A stretch of DNA of 64,000 nucleotides from Pseudomonas eutrophicaquae (GCF_023544715.1 NZ_JAMJEZ010000002.1:107631-171630); one strand, 5' to 3'; shown: positions 31,593 to 48,189, numbered from the stretch's first letter. Notes: generated by a model from the sequence alone, not told the origin. A program made the numbers and translations.

Positions 31593-33257
31593 ATGGACAT
31601 TCAACGCTCGATACTGTTCGTCGCCCTGGCAGTCGTGTCTTACCTGCTGGTGCTGCAATGGAACCAGGATTATGGACAGCCGGTTGTCCCGCCGGCCGCT
31701 GTGGCCAGCAGTGTTCCGGCACTGCCGGCAGGCGAGGCACCAACCGCCAACGCCGATATCCCCAGCGCCAGCTCGCAGGGTAATGCCCCGGTTGCACCCG
31801 CCATTACGACCTCTACGGCTGACAATCTGATCCGTGTCCGCACCGATGTCCTTGAACTGGACATCGACCCGCAAGGCGGCGACATCGTCCAGCTCAAGCT
31901 GCCGCAGTATCCGCGCAGCCTGCAGAACCGTGACGTGCCCTTCAGCCTGTTCGACAACGGCACTGAGCGCACCTATGTGGCGCAGAGCGGTCTGGTAGGA
32001 GATGGCCCGGATGCACGCAGCAGCGGTCGCCCGCTGTATTCGGCTACCAGCCGTGAATACCAGCTGCGCGATGGCGAAGACCGGCTGGTCGTCGAGCTGA
32101 CCTTCAGTGAAGGCGGTGTTGATTACCTCAAGCAGTTCGTGTTCCAGCGCGGTGTCTACACCGTCGAGGTGGGCCATCGCATCGTCAACGGCAGCGACCG
32201 CACCTGGAGCGGTAACGTCTTTGCCCAGCTCAAGCGCGACAACAGCGGTGACCCGTCGCAGAACAGCGCCACCGGCATGGCCACCTATCTGGGCGCCGCC
32301 CTCTGGACCCACGATGAGCCGTACAAGAAGGTTTCACTGGGTGACATGGACGACAAGAACCTGCGCGAAACCGTGCAGGGCGGCTGGATCGCCTGGCTGC
32401 AACACTACTTTGTCACCGCCTGGGTGCCGAGCAGTGATGACACCCACCAGGTCACGACCCGCAAGGATGGCCAAGGCAACTACATCATCGGCCTGGTCGG
32501 CCCGCAGCTGAACATCCCGACTGGCAGCAGCGCCGAAACCCGCGCCACTCTGTATGCCGGTCCGAAGATTCAGGATGACCTCAAAGCGCTGTCGCCGGGT
32601 CTTGAGCTGACAGTCGACTACGGCTTCCTGTGGTTCATCGCCCAGCCGATCTTCTGGCTGCTGCAAGTTATCCACAGCCTGCTCGGCAACTGGGGCTGGT
32701 CGATCATCCTGCTCACCGTATTGATCAAGCTGGCCTTCTTCCCGCTCTCCGGTGCCGGTTACCGCTCGATGGCCCGCATGCGCGCCATGGCGCCTAAGCT
32801 GCAGGCCCTCAAGGAGCAGCACGGTGAGGATCGCCAGAAGATGTCCCAGGCGATGATGGAGCTGTACAAGAAGGAGAAGATCAATCCGCTGGGCGGCTGC
32901 CTGCCGATCCTCGTGCAGATGCCGGTGTTCCTGGCCCTGTACTGGGTCCTGCTGGAAAGCGTGGAGATCCGTCAGGCACCGTGGCTGGGCTGGATCGTTG
33001 ACCTGTCGATCAAGGACCCGTACTTCATCCTGCCGATCATCATGGGCGCCACCATGTTCTTCCAGCAGACCCTCAACCCGACCCCGCCGGATCCAATGCA
33101 GGCGCGCGTGCTGAAGCTGATGCCGATCGTCTTCACCTTCTTCTTCCTGTGGTTCCCGGCTGGCCTGGTGCTGTACTGGGTGGTCAACAACATCCTCTCG
33201 ATCGGTCAGCAGTGGTACATTACCCGCCAGATCGAAGCGGCGGCCCACAAGGCCTGA
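31593..33257 (+). CDS. yidC: Membrane protein insertase YidC
   Basis: 554 residues, the long gammaproteobacterial form. It inserts and folds inner-membrane proteins such as the ATP synthase c subunit (atpE is in this window), alone or with SecYEG. TM1 is MDIQRSILFVALAVVSYLLVLQWN. A large periplasmic beta-sandwich spans about 60-340. The conserved five-helix core begins LLQVIHSLLGNWGWSIILLTVLIKLAFFPL with the substrate-groove Arg in GAGYRSMARMRAM, then NPLGGCLPILVQMPVFLALYWVLLESVE and the C-terminal helices to WYITRQIEAAAHKA. A consensus DnaA box happens to lie inside at 32668-32676. Confidence 0.98.
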   Translation: MDIQRSILFVALAVVSYLLVLQWNQDYGQPVVPPAAVASSVPALPAGEAPTANADIPSASSQGNAPVAPAITTSTADNLIRVRTDVLELDIDPQGGDIVQLKLPQYPRSLQNRDVPFSLFDNGTERTYVAQSGLVGDGPDARSSGRPLYSATSREYQLRDGEDRLVVELTFSEGGVDYLKQFVFQRGVYTVEVGHRIVNGSDRTWSGNVFAQLKRDNSGDPSQNSATGMATYLGAALWTHDEPYKKVSLGDMDDKNLRETVQGGWIAWLQHYFVTAWVPSSDDTHQVTTRKDGQGNYIIGLVGPQLNIPTGSSAETRATLYAGPKIQDDLKALSPGLELTVDYGFLWFIAQPIFWLLQVIHSLLGNWGWSIILLTVLIKLAFFPLSGAGYRSMARMRAMAPKLQALKEQHGEDRQKMSQAMMELYKKEKINPLGGCLPILVQMPVFLALYWVLLESVEIRQAPWLGWIVDLSIKDPYFILPIIMGATMFFQQTLNPTPPDPMQARVLKLMPIVFTFFFLWFPAGLVLYWVVNNILSIGQQWYITRQIEAAAHKA

Positions 33258-33275
33258 CCCCTCACCACTGCCTGC

Positions 33276-33298
33276 AGACGCCCCCTCGTGGGGCGTCT
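33276..33298 (+). terminator. Hairpin between yidC and mnmE
   Basis: AGACGCCCC, five-base loop, GGGGCGTCT: nine pairs, followed by TTGCTGTCT rather than a clean T-run. Weak terminator or processing signal between the two genes. Confidence 0.55.
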
Positions 33299-33323
33299 TG
33301 CTGTCTGCCCTGCGGAGACCTCC

Positions 33324-34694
33324 ATGCATCCGACCTCCCGTGACACCATCGCCGCCGTCGCCACTGCTCCCGGCCGGGGTGGGGTGGGTATCGTGCGGAT
33401 TTCCGGGCCGCGTGCCCTGCCGATCGCCATCACCCTGAGCGGTCGCGAGCCTGTCCCCCGGCATGCCCATTACGGGGGCTTCTTCGCCAACGATGGCGAG
33501 GTGATCGACGAGGGTCTGCTGCTGTTCTTTCGTGCGCCACACTCGTTCACCGGCGAAGACGTGCTGGAGCTACAGGGCCATGGCGGCCCGGTGGTGCTCG
33601 ACATGCTGCTGCGCCGCTGCTTCGAGCTGGGTGCCCGTCCGGCGCGCCCGGGGGAGTTCAGCGAGCGGGCGTTTCTCAACGACAAGCTCGATCTGGCCCA
33701 GGCCGAGGCGATTGCCGACCTGATCGAGGCCAGCAGCGAGCAGGCCGCGCGCAATGCCCTGCGCTCGCTGCAGGGCGAGTTCTCACGCCGGGTGAGTGCG
33801 CTGTCCGAGCGGCTGATCGAGCTGCGCATGTACGTCGAGGCCGCCATCGACTTTCCCGAGGAGGAGATCGATTTTCTTGCCGATGGCCATGTGCTGAGCC
33901 GTCTGGACGGCGTCTGTGCCGAGCTGGCCGCTGTCGAGCACGAAGCCGGGCAGGGCGCCCTGCTGCGCGATGGCATGAGCGTGGTGATTGCCGGACGGCC
34001 GAATGCCGGCAAGTCCAGCCTGCTCAACGCCCTGGCCGGGCGCGAGGCGGCGATCGTCACCGATATCGCCGGCACCACCCGTGATGTACTGCGCGAACAT
34101 ATCCACATCGACGGCATGCCACTGCACGTCATCGACACCGCCGGGTTGCGCACCACCGGCGATCAGGTCGAACAGATCGGTGTGACGCGTGCCCTAGAGG
34201 CCATCGCGGAAGCCGACCGGATCCTGCTGGTGGTCGATGCCACTGCGCCCGAGGCGGCGGATCCGTTTGCGCTGTGGCCGGAGTTTCTTGAGCAGCGCCC
34301 GGATCCGGCCAAGATCACCCTGATCCGCAACAAGGCGGACCTCTCCGGCGAGCCGGTACGCCTGCAGACCTGTGCCGATGGGCATGTCAGCCTGAGCCTG
34401 TCGGCGCGTAGCGGTGACGGACTGGTGCTGCTGCGCGAGCACCTCAAGGCCTGCATGGGCTTTGCCCAGACCGGTGAGGGCAGCTTCAGCGCCCGGCGCC
34501 GGCACCTAGAGGCACTGCGGCAGGCATCTGCCTGCCTGAGCCATGGCCGCGCCCAGCTGCTGGGCAGCGGCGCTGGTGAGCTGCTGGCTGAAGACCTGCG
34601 CCTGGCCCATCAGGCACTCGGCGCGATCACCGGTACCTTCACCCCTGACGACCTGCTCGGGCGGATCTTCTCCAGCTTCTGCATCGGCAAATAA
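33324..34694 (+). CDS. mnmE: tRNA modification GTPase MnmE
   Basis: 456 residues from ATG 33324. With MnmG it installs the carboxymethylaminomethyl group at U34 of several tRNAs. The N-terminal TrmE domain starts [21 protein letters not shown]. The embedded G domain has G1 [10 protein letters not shown]2 [11 protein letters not shown]3 DTAGLRTT and G4 NKAD. The C-terminus ends FSSFCIGK, with the essential Cys of the CxGK motif. Its partner mnmG follows after a long DnaA-box-rich gap. Confidence 0.98.
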   Translation: MHPTSRDTIAAVATAPGRGGVGIVRISGPRALPIAITLSGREPVPRHAHYGGFFANDGEVIDEGLLLFFRAPHSFTGEDVLELQGHGGPVVLDMLLRRCFELGARPARPGEFSERAFLNDKLDLAQAEAIADLIEASSEQAARNALRSLQGEFSRRVSALSERLIELRMYVEAAIDFPEEEIDFLADGHVLSRLDGVCAELAAVEHEAGQGALLRDGMSVVIAGRPNAGKSSLLNALAGREAAIVTDIAGTTRDVLREHIHIDGMPLHVIDTAGLRTTGDQVEQIGVTRALEAIAEADRILLVVDATAPEAADPFALWPEFLEQRPDPAKITLIRNKADLSGEPVRLQTCADGHVSLSLSARSGDGLVLLREHLKACMGFAQTGEGSFSARRRHLEALRQASACLSHGRAQLLGSGAGELLAEDLRLAHQALGAITGTFTPDDLLGRIFSSFCIGK

Positions 34695-34830
34695 CGCCGC
34701 CCTCCCAATCTTGCCACGGCGCGTGGCAAAGCCCCTCTCAATCCCGACATTGTCCACCGCTACCGGCGGTGGACGGTCGGCGGCTGCCTGTCGTTCCTGA
34801 AATTCTGCCGACTCGCCTGTCCGTAAGCAT

Positions 34831-35137
34831 TGTGGATAAACGCCACAGAGCACTTTTGACAACCCTGCGCCTGAGCTGTGGACAAACAGGGCTGTGGATA
34901 AATAATGGATTCACGCACAGCTCCCAGTAGGTTTTCCAGAGACCTCCCGAAACACTGCACACAACCTTTTCCAACGCTCAAGCTGTTGATATATATGGAC
35001 TTTGTCCAGATATCCACAAAAACTGTGCACACCATAAACAAGCTCTAAAACAGGTTTTTTAAACATTTATGCTGATTTCTTCTGTTAACCAGCAAGGTGT
35101 CCGGCCTACCCCGAGCGTTGGCTACTTTTTGTCCACA
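34831..35137. promoter_or_regulatory. DnaA-box-rich, AT-rich region upstream of mnmG
   Basis: The 522-base gap between mnmE and mnmG contains TGTGGATAA at 34831-34839 and 34893-34901, TGTGGACAA at 34877-34885, ATATCCACA at 35010-35018 and TTGTCCACA at 35129-35137. An AT-rich run follows at about 35030-35095 (CTCTAAAACAGGTTTTTTAA). A small palindrome TGGAC-TTT-GTCCA is at 34996-35008. No gene is seen. The arrangement is origin-like and recalls the position of oriC next to gidA/mnmG in Enterobacteria. Confidence 0.7.
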
Positions 35138-35216
35138 CAGCTTCATTCACACTGCCGATGTCTCTATACTGCGCGGCCTTGCAGATAACCCCTTCCCGAC
35201 AGGCACGAGGTGCGTG

Positions 35217-37108
<1,892 letters not shown>

Positions 37109-37109
<1 letters not shown>

Positions 37110-37756
37110 TGTCTCTGGTTACCCAAGGCCATGCCGCCGAACTGGCTGCTGGTGCTGCCGCGCTGGGCGTGGTCCTCGATGCGCATCAGCAGCAGCAACT
37201 GCTCGCCTATCTGGGCCTGCTGATCAAGTGGAACAAGGCCTACAACCTCACCGCGGTACGCGATCCTGACGAGATGGTTTCGCGCCATCTGCTGGACAGC
37301 CTGAGCATCGTGCCTTTCGTGCGCGAGAGGGGAGGGCGCTGGCTGGATGTGGGCAGTGGCGGGGGCATGCCGGGCATTCCACTGGCCATCCTGTTCCCCG
37401 AGCGCCAGTTCACCACCCTGGATTCCAACGGCAAGAAGACCCGTTTCCAGACCCAGGTCAAGCTGGAGCTGGGGCTGAATAACCTTGAAGTGGTACACAG
37501 CCGGGTCGAGCAGCTGCAGCCGGCACAGCCGTTCGAGGGCATCGTGTCGCGCGCGTTCAGCGCTCTGGAAGATTTCGTGCAGTGGACTCGCCACTTGGGC
37601 GATCCGCACACTTGCTGGCTGGCAATGAAGGGCCAGTATCCGCGCGAGGAACTGGCGGCTCTGCCGGCCGATTTTGTCGTCGAGTCCGAACACGCGCTGG
37701 AGGTCCCCGGTTGTCAGGGCCAGCGCCATCTGCTGATACTGCGCCGCTGCGCCTGA
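37109..37756 (+). CDS. rsmG: 16S rRNA (guanine-527-N7)-methyltransferase RsmG
   Basis: 215 residues, ATG overlapping the mnmG stop (TGATG). SAM-dependent methyltransferase acting on the 530 loop of 16S rRNA; its loss gives low-level streptomycin resistance. The SAM-binding motif is [17 protein letters not shown], preceded by [28 protein letters not shown] and followed by [12 protein letters not shown] and [13 protein letters not shown], all typical of GidB/RsmG. Part of an mnmG-rsmG-parA-parB run. Confidence 0.97.
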
Positions 37757-37770
37757 GGAGAGTGCCACGC

Positions 37771-38559
37771 ATGGCCAAAGTATTCGCGATCGCCAACCAG
37801 AAGGGCGGCGTCGGCAAGACCACCACTTGCGTCAACCTGGCCGCCTCGCTGGTGGCGACCCAGCGCCGGGTGCTGCTGATCGATCTGGATCCCCAGGGCA
37901 ATGCCACCACCGGCAGCGGCATCGACAAGCTCACACTCGAGCACTCGGTCTACGATGTGCTGGTCGGCAACTGCGACCTGCGTGATGCCATGCAGGTCTC
38001 CGAGCACGGCGGCTACCAGCTGCTGCCGGCCAACCGTGACCTTACCGCCGCTGAAGTGACCCTGCTGGAGCTACCGAACAAGGAGCAGCGTCTGCGTCAG
38101 GCGCTGGCGCCGGTGCGCGACAATTACGACTTCATTCTGATCGACTGCCCGCCGGCCTTGTCGATGCTCACCGTCAACGCCCTAGTGGCAGCTGACGGGG
38201 TGATCATCCCGATGCAATGCGAGTACTACGCCCTGGAGGGGCTGTCCGATCTGGTCAACAGCATCCAGCGCATCGGGGCGCTGCTCAATCCTGCGCTGCG
38301 CATCGAGGGGATCCTGCGCACCATGTACGATGGGCGCATCGGTCTGACTCAGGATGTGACCGCTCAGCTGCAGGCGCACTTTGCGGATGCCCTCTACGAC
38401 ACCACCATTCCGCGCAATGTGCGTCTGGCCGAGGCGCCGAGCCACGGCATGCCGGCACTGATGTATGACAAAGGCTCTCGCGGTGCGCGTGCCTATCTGG
38501 ATCTGGCCAAAGAACTGGTCACCCGCCAGCGCCGCAGTCCGCGCGCGGCAACCGCATGA
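37771..38559 (+). CDS. parA: Chromosome partitioning ATPase ParA (Soj)
   Basis: 262 residues from ATG 37771, preceded by GAGGAGAG; longer frames run into rsmG. DNA-binding ATPase that moves ParB-parS complexes. The deviant Walker A is NQKGGVGKTTTCVNLA near the N-terminus, motif A' is LLIDLDPQGNATTG, and the Walker B region is DFILIDCPPALSMLTVNAL. No N-terminal helix-turn-helix, so a chromosomal type Ib ParA. parB follows 10 bases later. Confidence 0.97.
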   Translation: MAKVFAIANQKGGVGKTTTCVNLAASLVATQRRVLLIDLDPQGNATTGSGIDKLTLEHSVYDVLVGNCDLRDAMQVSEHGGYQLLPANRDLTAAEVTLLELPNKEQRLRQALAPVRDNYDFILIDCPPALSMLTVNALVAADGVIIPMQCEYYALEGLSDLVNSIQRIGALLNPALRIEGILRTMYDGRIGLTQDVTAQLQAHFADALYDTTIPRNVRLAEAPSHGMPALMYDKGSRGARAYLDLAKELVTRQRRSPRAATA

Positions 38560-38569
38560 GGACTCGCAC

Positions 38570-39439
38570 ATGGCTGTGAAGAAGCGCGGACTGGGCCGCG
38601 GGCTTGATGCCCTGCTGGGCGGCACCACCGTCAAGGCCCTGCAAGAGCAGGCGGTGCGTGCCGGTGGGCAGGAACTGCAGGAACTGCCGGTCGAGTGGCT
38701 GCAGCGTGGCAAATACCAGCCACGCCGTGACATGGACCCGCAGGCGCTCGAGGAGCTGGCCCAGTCGATTCGCAGCCAAGGGCTGATGCAGCCGGTGGTG
38801 GTGCGTCCGCTCGACAGTGAGCGCTATGAAATCATTGCCGGTGAGCGGCGCTGGCGCGCCTGTCAGCTGGCGGGGCTTGAGCGGATTCCGGCGCTGGTGC
38901 GCGAGGTCAGCGACGAGGCGGCCATCGCCATGGCGCTGATCGAGAACATTCAGCGCGAAGACCTCAACCCGGTGGAAGAAGCGGCGGCGTTGCAGCGTCT
39001 GCAGCAGGAGTTCCACCTGACGCAGCAGCAGGTGGCCGATGCGGTTGGCAAGTCGCGGGTCAGCGTGGCCAATCTGCTGCGCCTGATGGCCCTGCCGGAC
39101 GAGATCAAGACCCTGCTGGCGCATGGTGATCTGGAAATGGGCCATGCCCGGGCACTGCTCGGCTTGCCCGCCGAGCGGCAGATCGAGGGGGCGCGACAGG
39201 TCGTCGCACGCGGGCTGACCGTGCGCCAGACCGAGGCGCTGGTGCGCCAGTGGGTCAGCAATAAGCCCGCGGTCGAACCGGCTGCCGCGGATGCGGATAT
39301 CCAGCGTCTGGAGCAGCGTCTGGCCGAGCGTCTGGGCGCGGCGGTCGAGATCCGGCATGGCCAGCAGGGCAAAGGCCAGCTGGTGATCCGCTACAGTTCG
39401 CTGGATGAATTGCAGGGTGTGCTGGCGCATATCCGTTGA
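38570..39439 (+). CDS. parB: Chromosome partitioning protein ParB (Spo0J)
   Basis: 289 residues from ATG 38570. CTP-dependent clamp that loads at parS (three sites in this window). The N-terminus VKKRGLGRGLDALLGG is the ParA-interacting helix. The ParB/Srx domain has YQPRRDMDPQALEELAQSI and EIIAGERRWRACQLAG (the GERRxRA CTP motif), then IENIQREDLNPVEEA. The helix-turn-helix is LTQQQVADAVGKSRVSVANLLRL. The C-terminal dimerisation domain is residues 240-289. Confidence 0.98.
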   Translation: MAVKKRGLGRGLDALLGGTTVKALQEQAVRAGGQELQELPVEWLQRGKYQPRRDMDPQALEELAQSIRSQGLMQPVVVRPLDSERYEIIAGERRWRACQLAGLERIPALVREVSDEAAIAMALIENIQREDLNPVEEAAALQRLQQEFHLTQQQVADAVGKSRVSVANLLRLMALPDEIKTLLAHGDLEMGHARALLGLPAERQIEGARQVVARGLTVRQTEALVRQWVSNKPAVEPAAADADIQRLEQRLAERLGAAVEIRHGQQGKGQLVIRYSSLDELQGVLAHIR

Positions 39440-39485
39440 AGAGCGGGGGAGGGGTAGCGGATGGTCTTAATTCAGCGCCTTACAG

Positions 39486-39514
39486 TTGAAGCAGCGTGCC
39501 CCTGCCCCTATACT
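39486..39514 (+). promoter_or_regulatory. Probable sigma-70 promoter of the atp operon
   Basis: TTGAAG at 39486-39491 and TATACT at 39509-39514 with a 17-base spacer, 68 bases before the atpI start and after parB. Good match to consensus. Confidence 0.65.
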
Positions 39515-39582
39515 CCCGGCGCTCTTTTCCCGGCATGGCGTTTGCACGGCATGTCGGCCAGCCACGCGGCAGGAAGGTCGCG

Positions 39583-40847
<1,265 letters not shown>

Positions 40848-40864
40848 CGGAAAACCGACCGTAA

Positions 40865-41152
<288 letters not shown>

Positions 41153-41167
41153 TCTGATGATGTCGCC

Positions 41168-41191
41168 GCGACAGGGCGAGCGCCCTGTCGC
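41168..41191 (+). promoter_or_regulatory. Intercistronic hairpin atpE-atpF
   Basis: GCGACAGGGC, loop GAGC, GCCCTGTCGC: perfect ten-pair stem, no T-run. Likely an RNA stability element after the c subunit message. Confidence 0.7.
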
Positions 41192-41239
41192 TCATGGCGA
41201 TATCGCCCGGGAAACAACGAAATAGCATGAGGTAGATCA

Positions 41240-41710
41240 GTGAACATTAATCTGACGCTGTTCGGTCAAACGATTGCCTTCGCTATTTTCGTCTGGTTCT
41301 GCATGAAGTTCGTATGGCCGCCGCTGACGGCCGCCATGCAAGCCCGCCAGAAGAAAATTGCCGAAGGCCTGGATGCCGCCGGTCGTGCCCAGCGCGATCT
41401 GCAACTCGCCCAGGAAAAAGCCGCCCAGATGCTCCGTGAAACCAAGGAGCAGGCTGCCGAGATCCTCGACAAGGCGAACAAGACCGCCAATGCAATCGTC
41501 GAGGAAGCCAAGCAGCAGGCCCGCAGCGAAGGTGAGCGTCTGCTCGCCAGTGCCAAGGCCGAAATCGATGTCGAAGTGAATCGCGCCAAGGATCAGCTGC
41601 GTGCACAGGTTGCGGCCCTCGCCGTGGCGGGTGCCGAGAAGATCCTGGAGTCCTCCGTGGACGCCAAGGCACACAACGATCTGGTCGCAAAACTGGCCTC
41701 CCAACTCTAA
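41240..41710 (+). CDS. atpF: ATP synthase Fo subunit b
   Basis: 156 residues, GTG start with GAGGTAG upstream. Peripheral stalk: one N-terminal membrane helix ([23 protein letters not shown]) and a long charged, Ala-rich coiled coil ([27 protein letters not shown] ... ) that dimerises and holds delta and alpha. Normal length. Confidence 0.97.
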   Translation: MNINLTLFGQTIAFAIFVWFCMKFVWPPLTAAMQARQKKIAEGLDAAGRAQRDLQLAQEKAAQMLRETKEQAAEILDKANKTANAIVEEAKQQARSEGERLLASAKAEIDVEVNRAKDQLRAQVAALAVAGAEKILESSVDAKAHNDLVAKLASQL

Positions 41711-41722
41711 GCGAGGCAAGCG

Positions 41723-42259
41723 ATGGCTACTATCAATACGCTTGCACGGCCTTACGCGAAAGCAGCCTTCGAGCACGCTTGCGCGGTCGCACAGACTGAT
41801 GCCTGGGTGAACATGCTGGCGCTGGCCGCAAGCTTCGTGGAGTCCCCCGAGGTCACCGCACAGCTGCGTAACCCGGCCCTGACCACCGCGCGCAAGTGTG
41901 CGTTCGTGGCGGAGCTGTGCGCAGAGCGCATCGACGAGTCGTTCCGCAACTTCCTGGTGGCCTTGAGCGAAAACGATCGCCTGGAACTGCTTCCGACTGT
42001 ACGCGAACAGTTCGACGCACTGAAGGCCGAGGCTGACCGTGCGCTCGAGGTCCAGATCGAAACGGCTCACGAACTGAACGCGGAACAACTCCAGACGCTG
42101 GCCGCCGCCTTGTCGAAGCGGCTCGATCGAACTGTACAGCCCACCCCGATCGTCAACCCCGCCCTGATCGGCGGCTTGATCATTCGCGCGGGTGACCTGG
42201 TCATCGACGGTTCGGTCCGCGGCAAACTGAACCAGTTGGCCGAAGCGTTGAAATCCTGA
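41723..42259 (+). CDS. atpH: ATP synthase F1 subunit delta
   Basis: 178 residues. Links the b dimer to the top of the alpha3beta3 head. N-terminal six-helix bundle starts TLARPYAKAAFEHACAV; the C-terminal region has the conserved NPALIGGLIIRAGDLVIDGSVRGKLNQLAEAL. Twelve bases after atpF. Confidence 0.97.
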   Translation: MATINTLARPYAKAAFEHACAVAQTDAWVNMLALAASFVESPEVTAQLRNPALTTARKCAFVAELCAERIDESFRNFLVALSENDRLELLPTVREQFDALKAEADRALEVQIETAHELNAEQLQTLAAALSKRLDRTVQPTPIVNPALIGGLIIRAGDLVIDGSVRGKLNQLAEALKS

Positions 42260-42274
42260 TTTGAGGGGCATGGC

Positions 42275-43819
<1,545 letters not shown>

Positions 43820-43825
43820 GCCGCA

Positions 43826-43847
43826 GCGGGAGCCGCAAGGCTCCCGC
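43826..43847 (+). promoter_or_regulatory. Intercistronic hairpin atpA-atpG
   Basis: GCGGGAGCC, stable GCAA tetraloop, GGCTCCCGC: nine pairs, no T-run, centred in the 50-base gap. Confidence 0.7.
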
Positions 43848-43869
43848 CTGCTAACCCGGAAGGTGTCAA

Positions 43870-44739
43870 ATGGCAGGCGCAAAAGAGATTCGCAGCAAGA
43901 TTGCGAGCATCAAGAGCACGCAGAAGATCACCAGCGCCATGGAAAAGGTCGCGGTCAGCAAGATGCGCAAGGCACAGCAGCGCATGGCAGCCAGCCGTCC
44001 CTACGCCGTGCGTATCCGTGAAGTGATCGGTCACCTGGCCAAAGCCAACCCGGAATATCGCCACCCGTACATGGTGGAGCGTCCGGTCAAGCGTGTCGGT
44101 TACATCCTGGTCTCCAGTGATCGTGGCCTCTGCGGCGGTCTGAACATCAACCTGTTCAAGGCCCTGATCAAAAACATGAAGGACTGGCGCGATGCCGGCG
44201 TCGAGGCGGATTTCTGCGTCATCGGCAGCAAGGGCGCCAGCTTCTTCCGCAGCTACGGTGGCAATGTCATCGCCGCTGTCAGCCACCTGGGCGAAGCACC
44301 GTCGGTCACTGACCTGGTCGGTAGCGTCAAGGTCATGCTGGATCGTTTCGACGAAGGCAAGCTGGATCGCCTCTATGTGGCCTCCAACCAGTTCGTCAAC
44401 ACCATGACCCAGAAGCCGGTGGTCGAGCAATTGCTTCCCCTGGCCCCGTCTGCCGAGGCGCAAAGTGGCGCCAAGCAGGGGACCTGGGACTACCTGTACG
44501 AACCCGACGCCCAGCAGCTGCTGGATGCCCTGCTGGTTCGCTATGTCGAATCGCAGGTCTACCAGTCCGTGGTCGAGAACAACGCCTGCGAACAGGCGGC
44601 GCGGATGATCGCCATGAAGAACGCCACCGACAACGCCGGTCAGCTGATCAAGGATCTGCAGCTGATCTACAACAAGGCGCGTCAGGCTGCGATCACCCAG
44701 GAAATCTCGGAAATCGTCGGCGGCGCTGCCGCGGTTTAA
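43870..44739 (+). CDS. atpG: ATP synthase F1 subunit gamma (canonical)
   Basis: 289 residues. Rotor shaft. N-terminal helix [34 protein letters not shown], middle [19 protein letters not shown]-terminal helix [31 protein letters not shown] precedes the ATG. Normal length, unlike the shorter alternative gamma at 706-1545. Confidence 0.98.
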   Translation: MAGAKEIRSKIASIKSTQKITSAMEKVAVSKMRKAQQRMAASRPYAVRIREVIGHLAKANPEYRHPYMVERPVKRVGYILVSSDRGLCGGLNINLFKALIKNMKDWRDAGVEADFCVIGSKGASFFRSYGGNVIAAVSHLGEAPSVTDLVGSVKVMLDRFDEGKLDRLYVASNQFVNTMTQKPVVEQLLPLAPSAEAQSGAKQGTWDYLYEPDAQQLLDALLVRYVESQVYQSVVENNACEQAARMIAMKNATDNAGQLIKDLQLIYNKARQAAITQEISEIVGGAAAV

Positions 44740-46146
<1,407 letters not shown>

Positions 46147-46152
46147 CTGGTG

Positions 46153-46199
46153 CGCCCGCTTGCGGGCGTTACCCGGCTAGGGCGGGAGTGCTTCCCGCC
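46153..46199 (+). promoter_or_regulatory. Paired hairpins atpD-atpC
   Basis: CGCCCGC/GCGGGCG at 46153-46168 and GGCGGGA/TCCCGCC at 46181-46199, no T-run. Third hairpin-bearing junction in this operon; may set the level of epsilon relative to beta. Confidence 0.6.
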
Positions 46200-46223
46200 T
46201 GAGCTGACAACCGAGGCGTGAAT

Positions 46224-46658
46224 ATGGCTATGACAGTCCATTGCGATATCGTCAGTGCAGAAGAAGAGCTGTTCTCGGGGCTGGTGGAAATGGTCGTGGC
46301 TCACGGTAACCAGGGTGACCTGGGGATCCTGATGGGGCACACCCCGCTGCTGACCGACCTCAAGCCGGGTCCTGTGCGCGTGATCAAGCAGGGTGGCGAG
46401 GAGGAGGTGTATTACATCTCCGGCGGTTTCCTCGAAGTGCAGCCGAACATGGTCAAGGTGCTGGCGGATACCGCTGTGCGTGCCGCCGATCTCGATGAAG
46501 CCGCTGCGCTCGAGGCCAAGAAGGCCGCCGAGAAGGCGATCAACGAGAAGGGTGCCGAGTTCGACTACACCACCGCGGCGGCCCGTCTGGCCGAAGCGGC
46601 TGCTCAGCTGCGGACCATCCAGGAGCTGCGCAAGAAGTTTGGTGGCCCTATCCACTGA
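46224..46658 (+). CDS. atpC: ATP synthase F1 subunit epsilon
   Basis: 144 residues from ATG 46224 with GAGG seven bases upstream (the GTG at 46218 is less likely). N-terminal beta-sandwich ([42 protein letters not shown]) and C-terminal helical hairpin that can inhibit ATP hydrolysis. Last gene of the operon. Confidence 0.97.
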   Translation: MAMTVHCDIVSAEEELFSGLVEMVVAHGNQGDLGILMGHTPLLTDLKPGPVRVIKQGGEEEVYYISGGFLEVQPNMVKVLADTAVRAADLDEAAALEAKKAAEKAINEKGAEFDYTTAAARLAEAAAQLRTIQELRKKFGGPIH

Positions 46659-46692
46659 GTGCCAAGGCATTCACTGGAGGGGTTCACGTTGG

Positions 46693-46724
46693 AAAGGGGC
46701 GGCCTTGCGGGCTGCCCCTTTTTT
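46693..46724 (+). terminator. Rho-independent terminator of the atp operon
   Basis: AAAGGGGCGGCC, TTGC loop, GGGCTGCCCCTTTTTT: long stem and six T's, 35 bases after atpC. Confidence 0.92.
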
Positions 46725-46809
46725 GCATCTGCAGAACCGCGCCTTGGGCTGCGGGCAGAACGATCATGGCGCCGCCCCGGGTGCGCGCCACTGCAAGGGA
46801 AGTTTTCTG

Positions 46810-48177
46810 ATGAGTCTGGAAGTCGTCATTCTTGCCGCCGGTCAGGGCATGCGCATGCGCTCGGCCCTGCCCAAGGTTCTTCATCCCGTCGCCGGCAAGC
46901 CGATGCTGGCGCATGTCATCGATACCGCCCGCGCCTTGCAGCCGCAGCGCATTCATGTGGTGATCGGCCACGGCGCCGAGGTGGTACGCGAGCGCCTGGC
47001 GGCGGATGATCTGAATTTCGTGCTGCAGGAGCAGCAGCTTGGCACCGGTCATGCGCTGGCCCAGGCGCTGCCGTTCATCCAGGCTGAACGGGTGCTGGTG
47101 CTCTACGGCGATGTGCCGCTGATCGAGGCGCCGACCTTGCAGCGTCTGCTGGAGCAGGCCACGCCGACGCAGCTGGCTCTGTTGACCGTCGAGCTGGACG
47201 ATCCCACCGGCTACGGGCGGATCGTGCGCAATGCGGCGGGCGAGGTGCAGGCGATTGTCGAGCAGAAGGATGCGAGCGCCGAACAGCGGGCGATCCGCGA
47301 AGGTAATACCGGCATCCTCGCCCTGCCCGGCGCGCGTCTGGCCGATTGGCTGGGCCGGCTATCGAATAGCAATGCCCAGGGCGAGTACTACCTGACCGAT
47401 GTGATCGCCATGGCGGTGAACGACGGTCTGCGGATTGCCACCGCGCACCCCGAGGAGGCCATGGAGGTGCAGGGTGCCAACGACCGCCTGCAGCTGTCCC
47501 AGCTCGAGCGCCACTACCAGCAGCGTGCCGCCCGCCGGCTGATGGCCCAGGGCGTGACCCTGCTCGATCCGGCGCGCTTTGACGTGCGCGGCGAGGTCAC
47601 GGTGGGCCGCGATGTGCTGATCGACATCAACGTGATCCTCGAGGGCCGGGTGGTGATCGAGGACGGTGTCGAGATCGGCCCGAACTGCGTGATCCGCAAC
47701 AGCACCCTGCGCCGCGGCGCGGTGGTCAAGGCCAACAGCCACCTGGAGGGCGCCGAGCTGGGCGAGGGGGCCGACTGCGGGCCGTTCGCCCGTCTGCGCC
47801 CCGGCAGTGTGCTGGGCGCTGGTGCGCACGTTGGCAACTTCGTGGAGCTGAAGAACGCGGTGCTGGGTGCGGGCGCCAAGGCTGGCCACCTGAGCTATCT
47901 GGGGGATGCCGAGATCGGTGCGCAGAGCAATATCGGCGCCGGGGTGATCACCTGCAACTACGATGGGGCCAACAAGCACCGCACGCTGATCGGCGCGGAT
48001 GCCTTCATCGGTACCAACAACTCGCTGGTCGCGCCGGTCAGCATCGGCGACGGAGCGACCACCGCCGCCGGCTCGGTGATCACCAGCGCAGTGCCGGAGC
48101 GGGCCTTGGCCGTTGGCCGCGCGCGCCAGCGCAACATCGACGGCTGGCAGCGTCCGCTGAAGCAGCCCAAGGGCTGA
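46810..48177 (+). CDS. glmU: Bifunctional UDP-GlcNAc pyrophosphorylase / GlcN-1-P acetyltransferase
   Basis: 455 residues from ATG 46810; longer frames cross the atp terminator. Makes UDP-GlcNAc for peptidoglycan and lipopolysaccharide. N-terminal nucleotidyltransferase motif [25 protein letters not shown] and [13 protein letters not shown]-terminal left-handed beta-helix with hexapeptide repeats ([39 protein letters not shown]). Same pathway as glmS downstream. Confidence 0.98.
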   Translation: MSLEVVILAAGQGMRMRSALPKVLHPVAGKPMLAHVIDTARALQPQRIHVVIGHGAEVVRERLAADDLNFVLQEQQLGTGHALAQALPFIQAERVLVLYGDVPLIEAPTLQRLLEQATPTQLALLTVELDDPTGYGRIVRNAAGEVQAIVEQKDASAEQRAIREGNTGILALPGARLADWLGRLSNSNAQGEYYLTDVIAMAVNDGLRIATAHPEEAMEVQGANDRLQLSQLERHYQQRAARRLMAQGVTLLDPARFDVRGEVTVGRDVLIDINVILEGRVVIEDGVEIGPNCVIRNSTLRRGAVVKANSHLEGAELGEGADCGPFARLRPGSVLGAGAHVGNFVELKNAVLGAGAKAGHLSYLGDAEIGAQSNIGAGVITCNYDGANKHRTLIGADAFIGTNNSLVAPVSIGDGATTAAGSVITSAVPERALAVGRARQRNIDGWQRPLKQPKG

Positions 48178-48189
48178 GTCTCCGGCCGC

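Noticed and set aside
31301-31830. Short frames overlapping the rnpA end and yidC start considered as yidD
   Set aside because: Neither frame contains the YidD Cys and HPGG motifs, and lengths do not fit.
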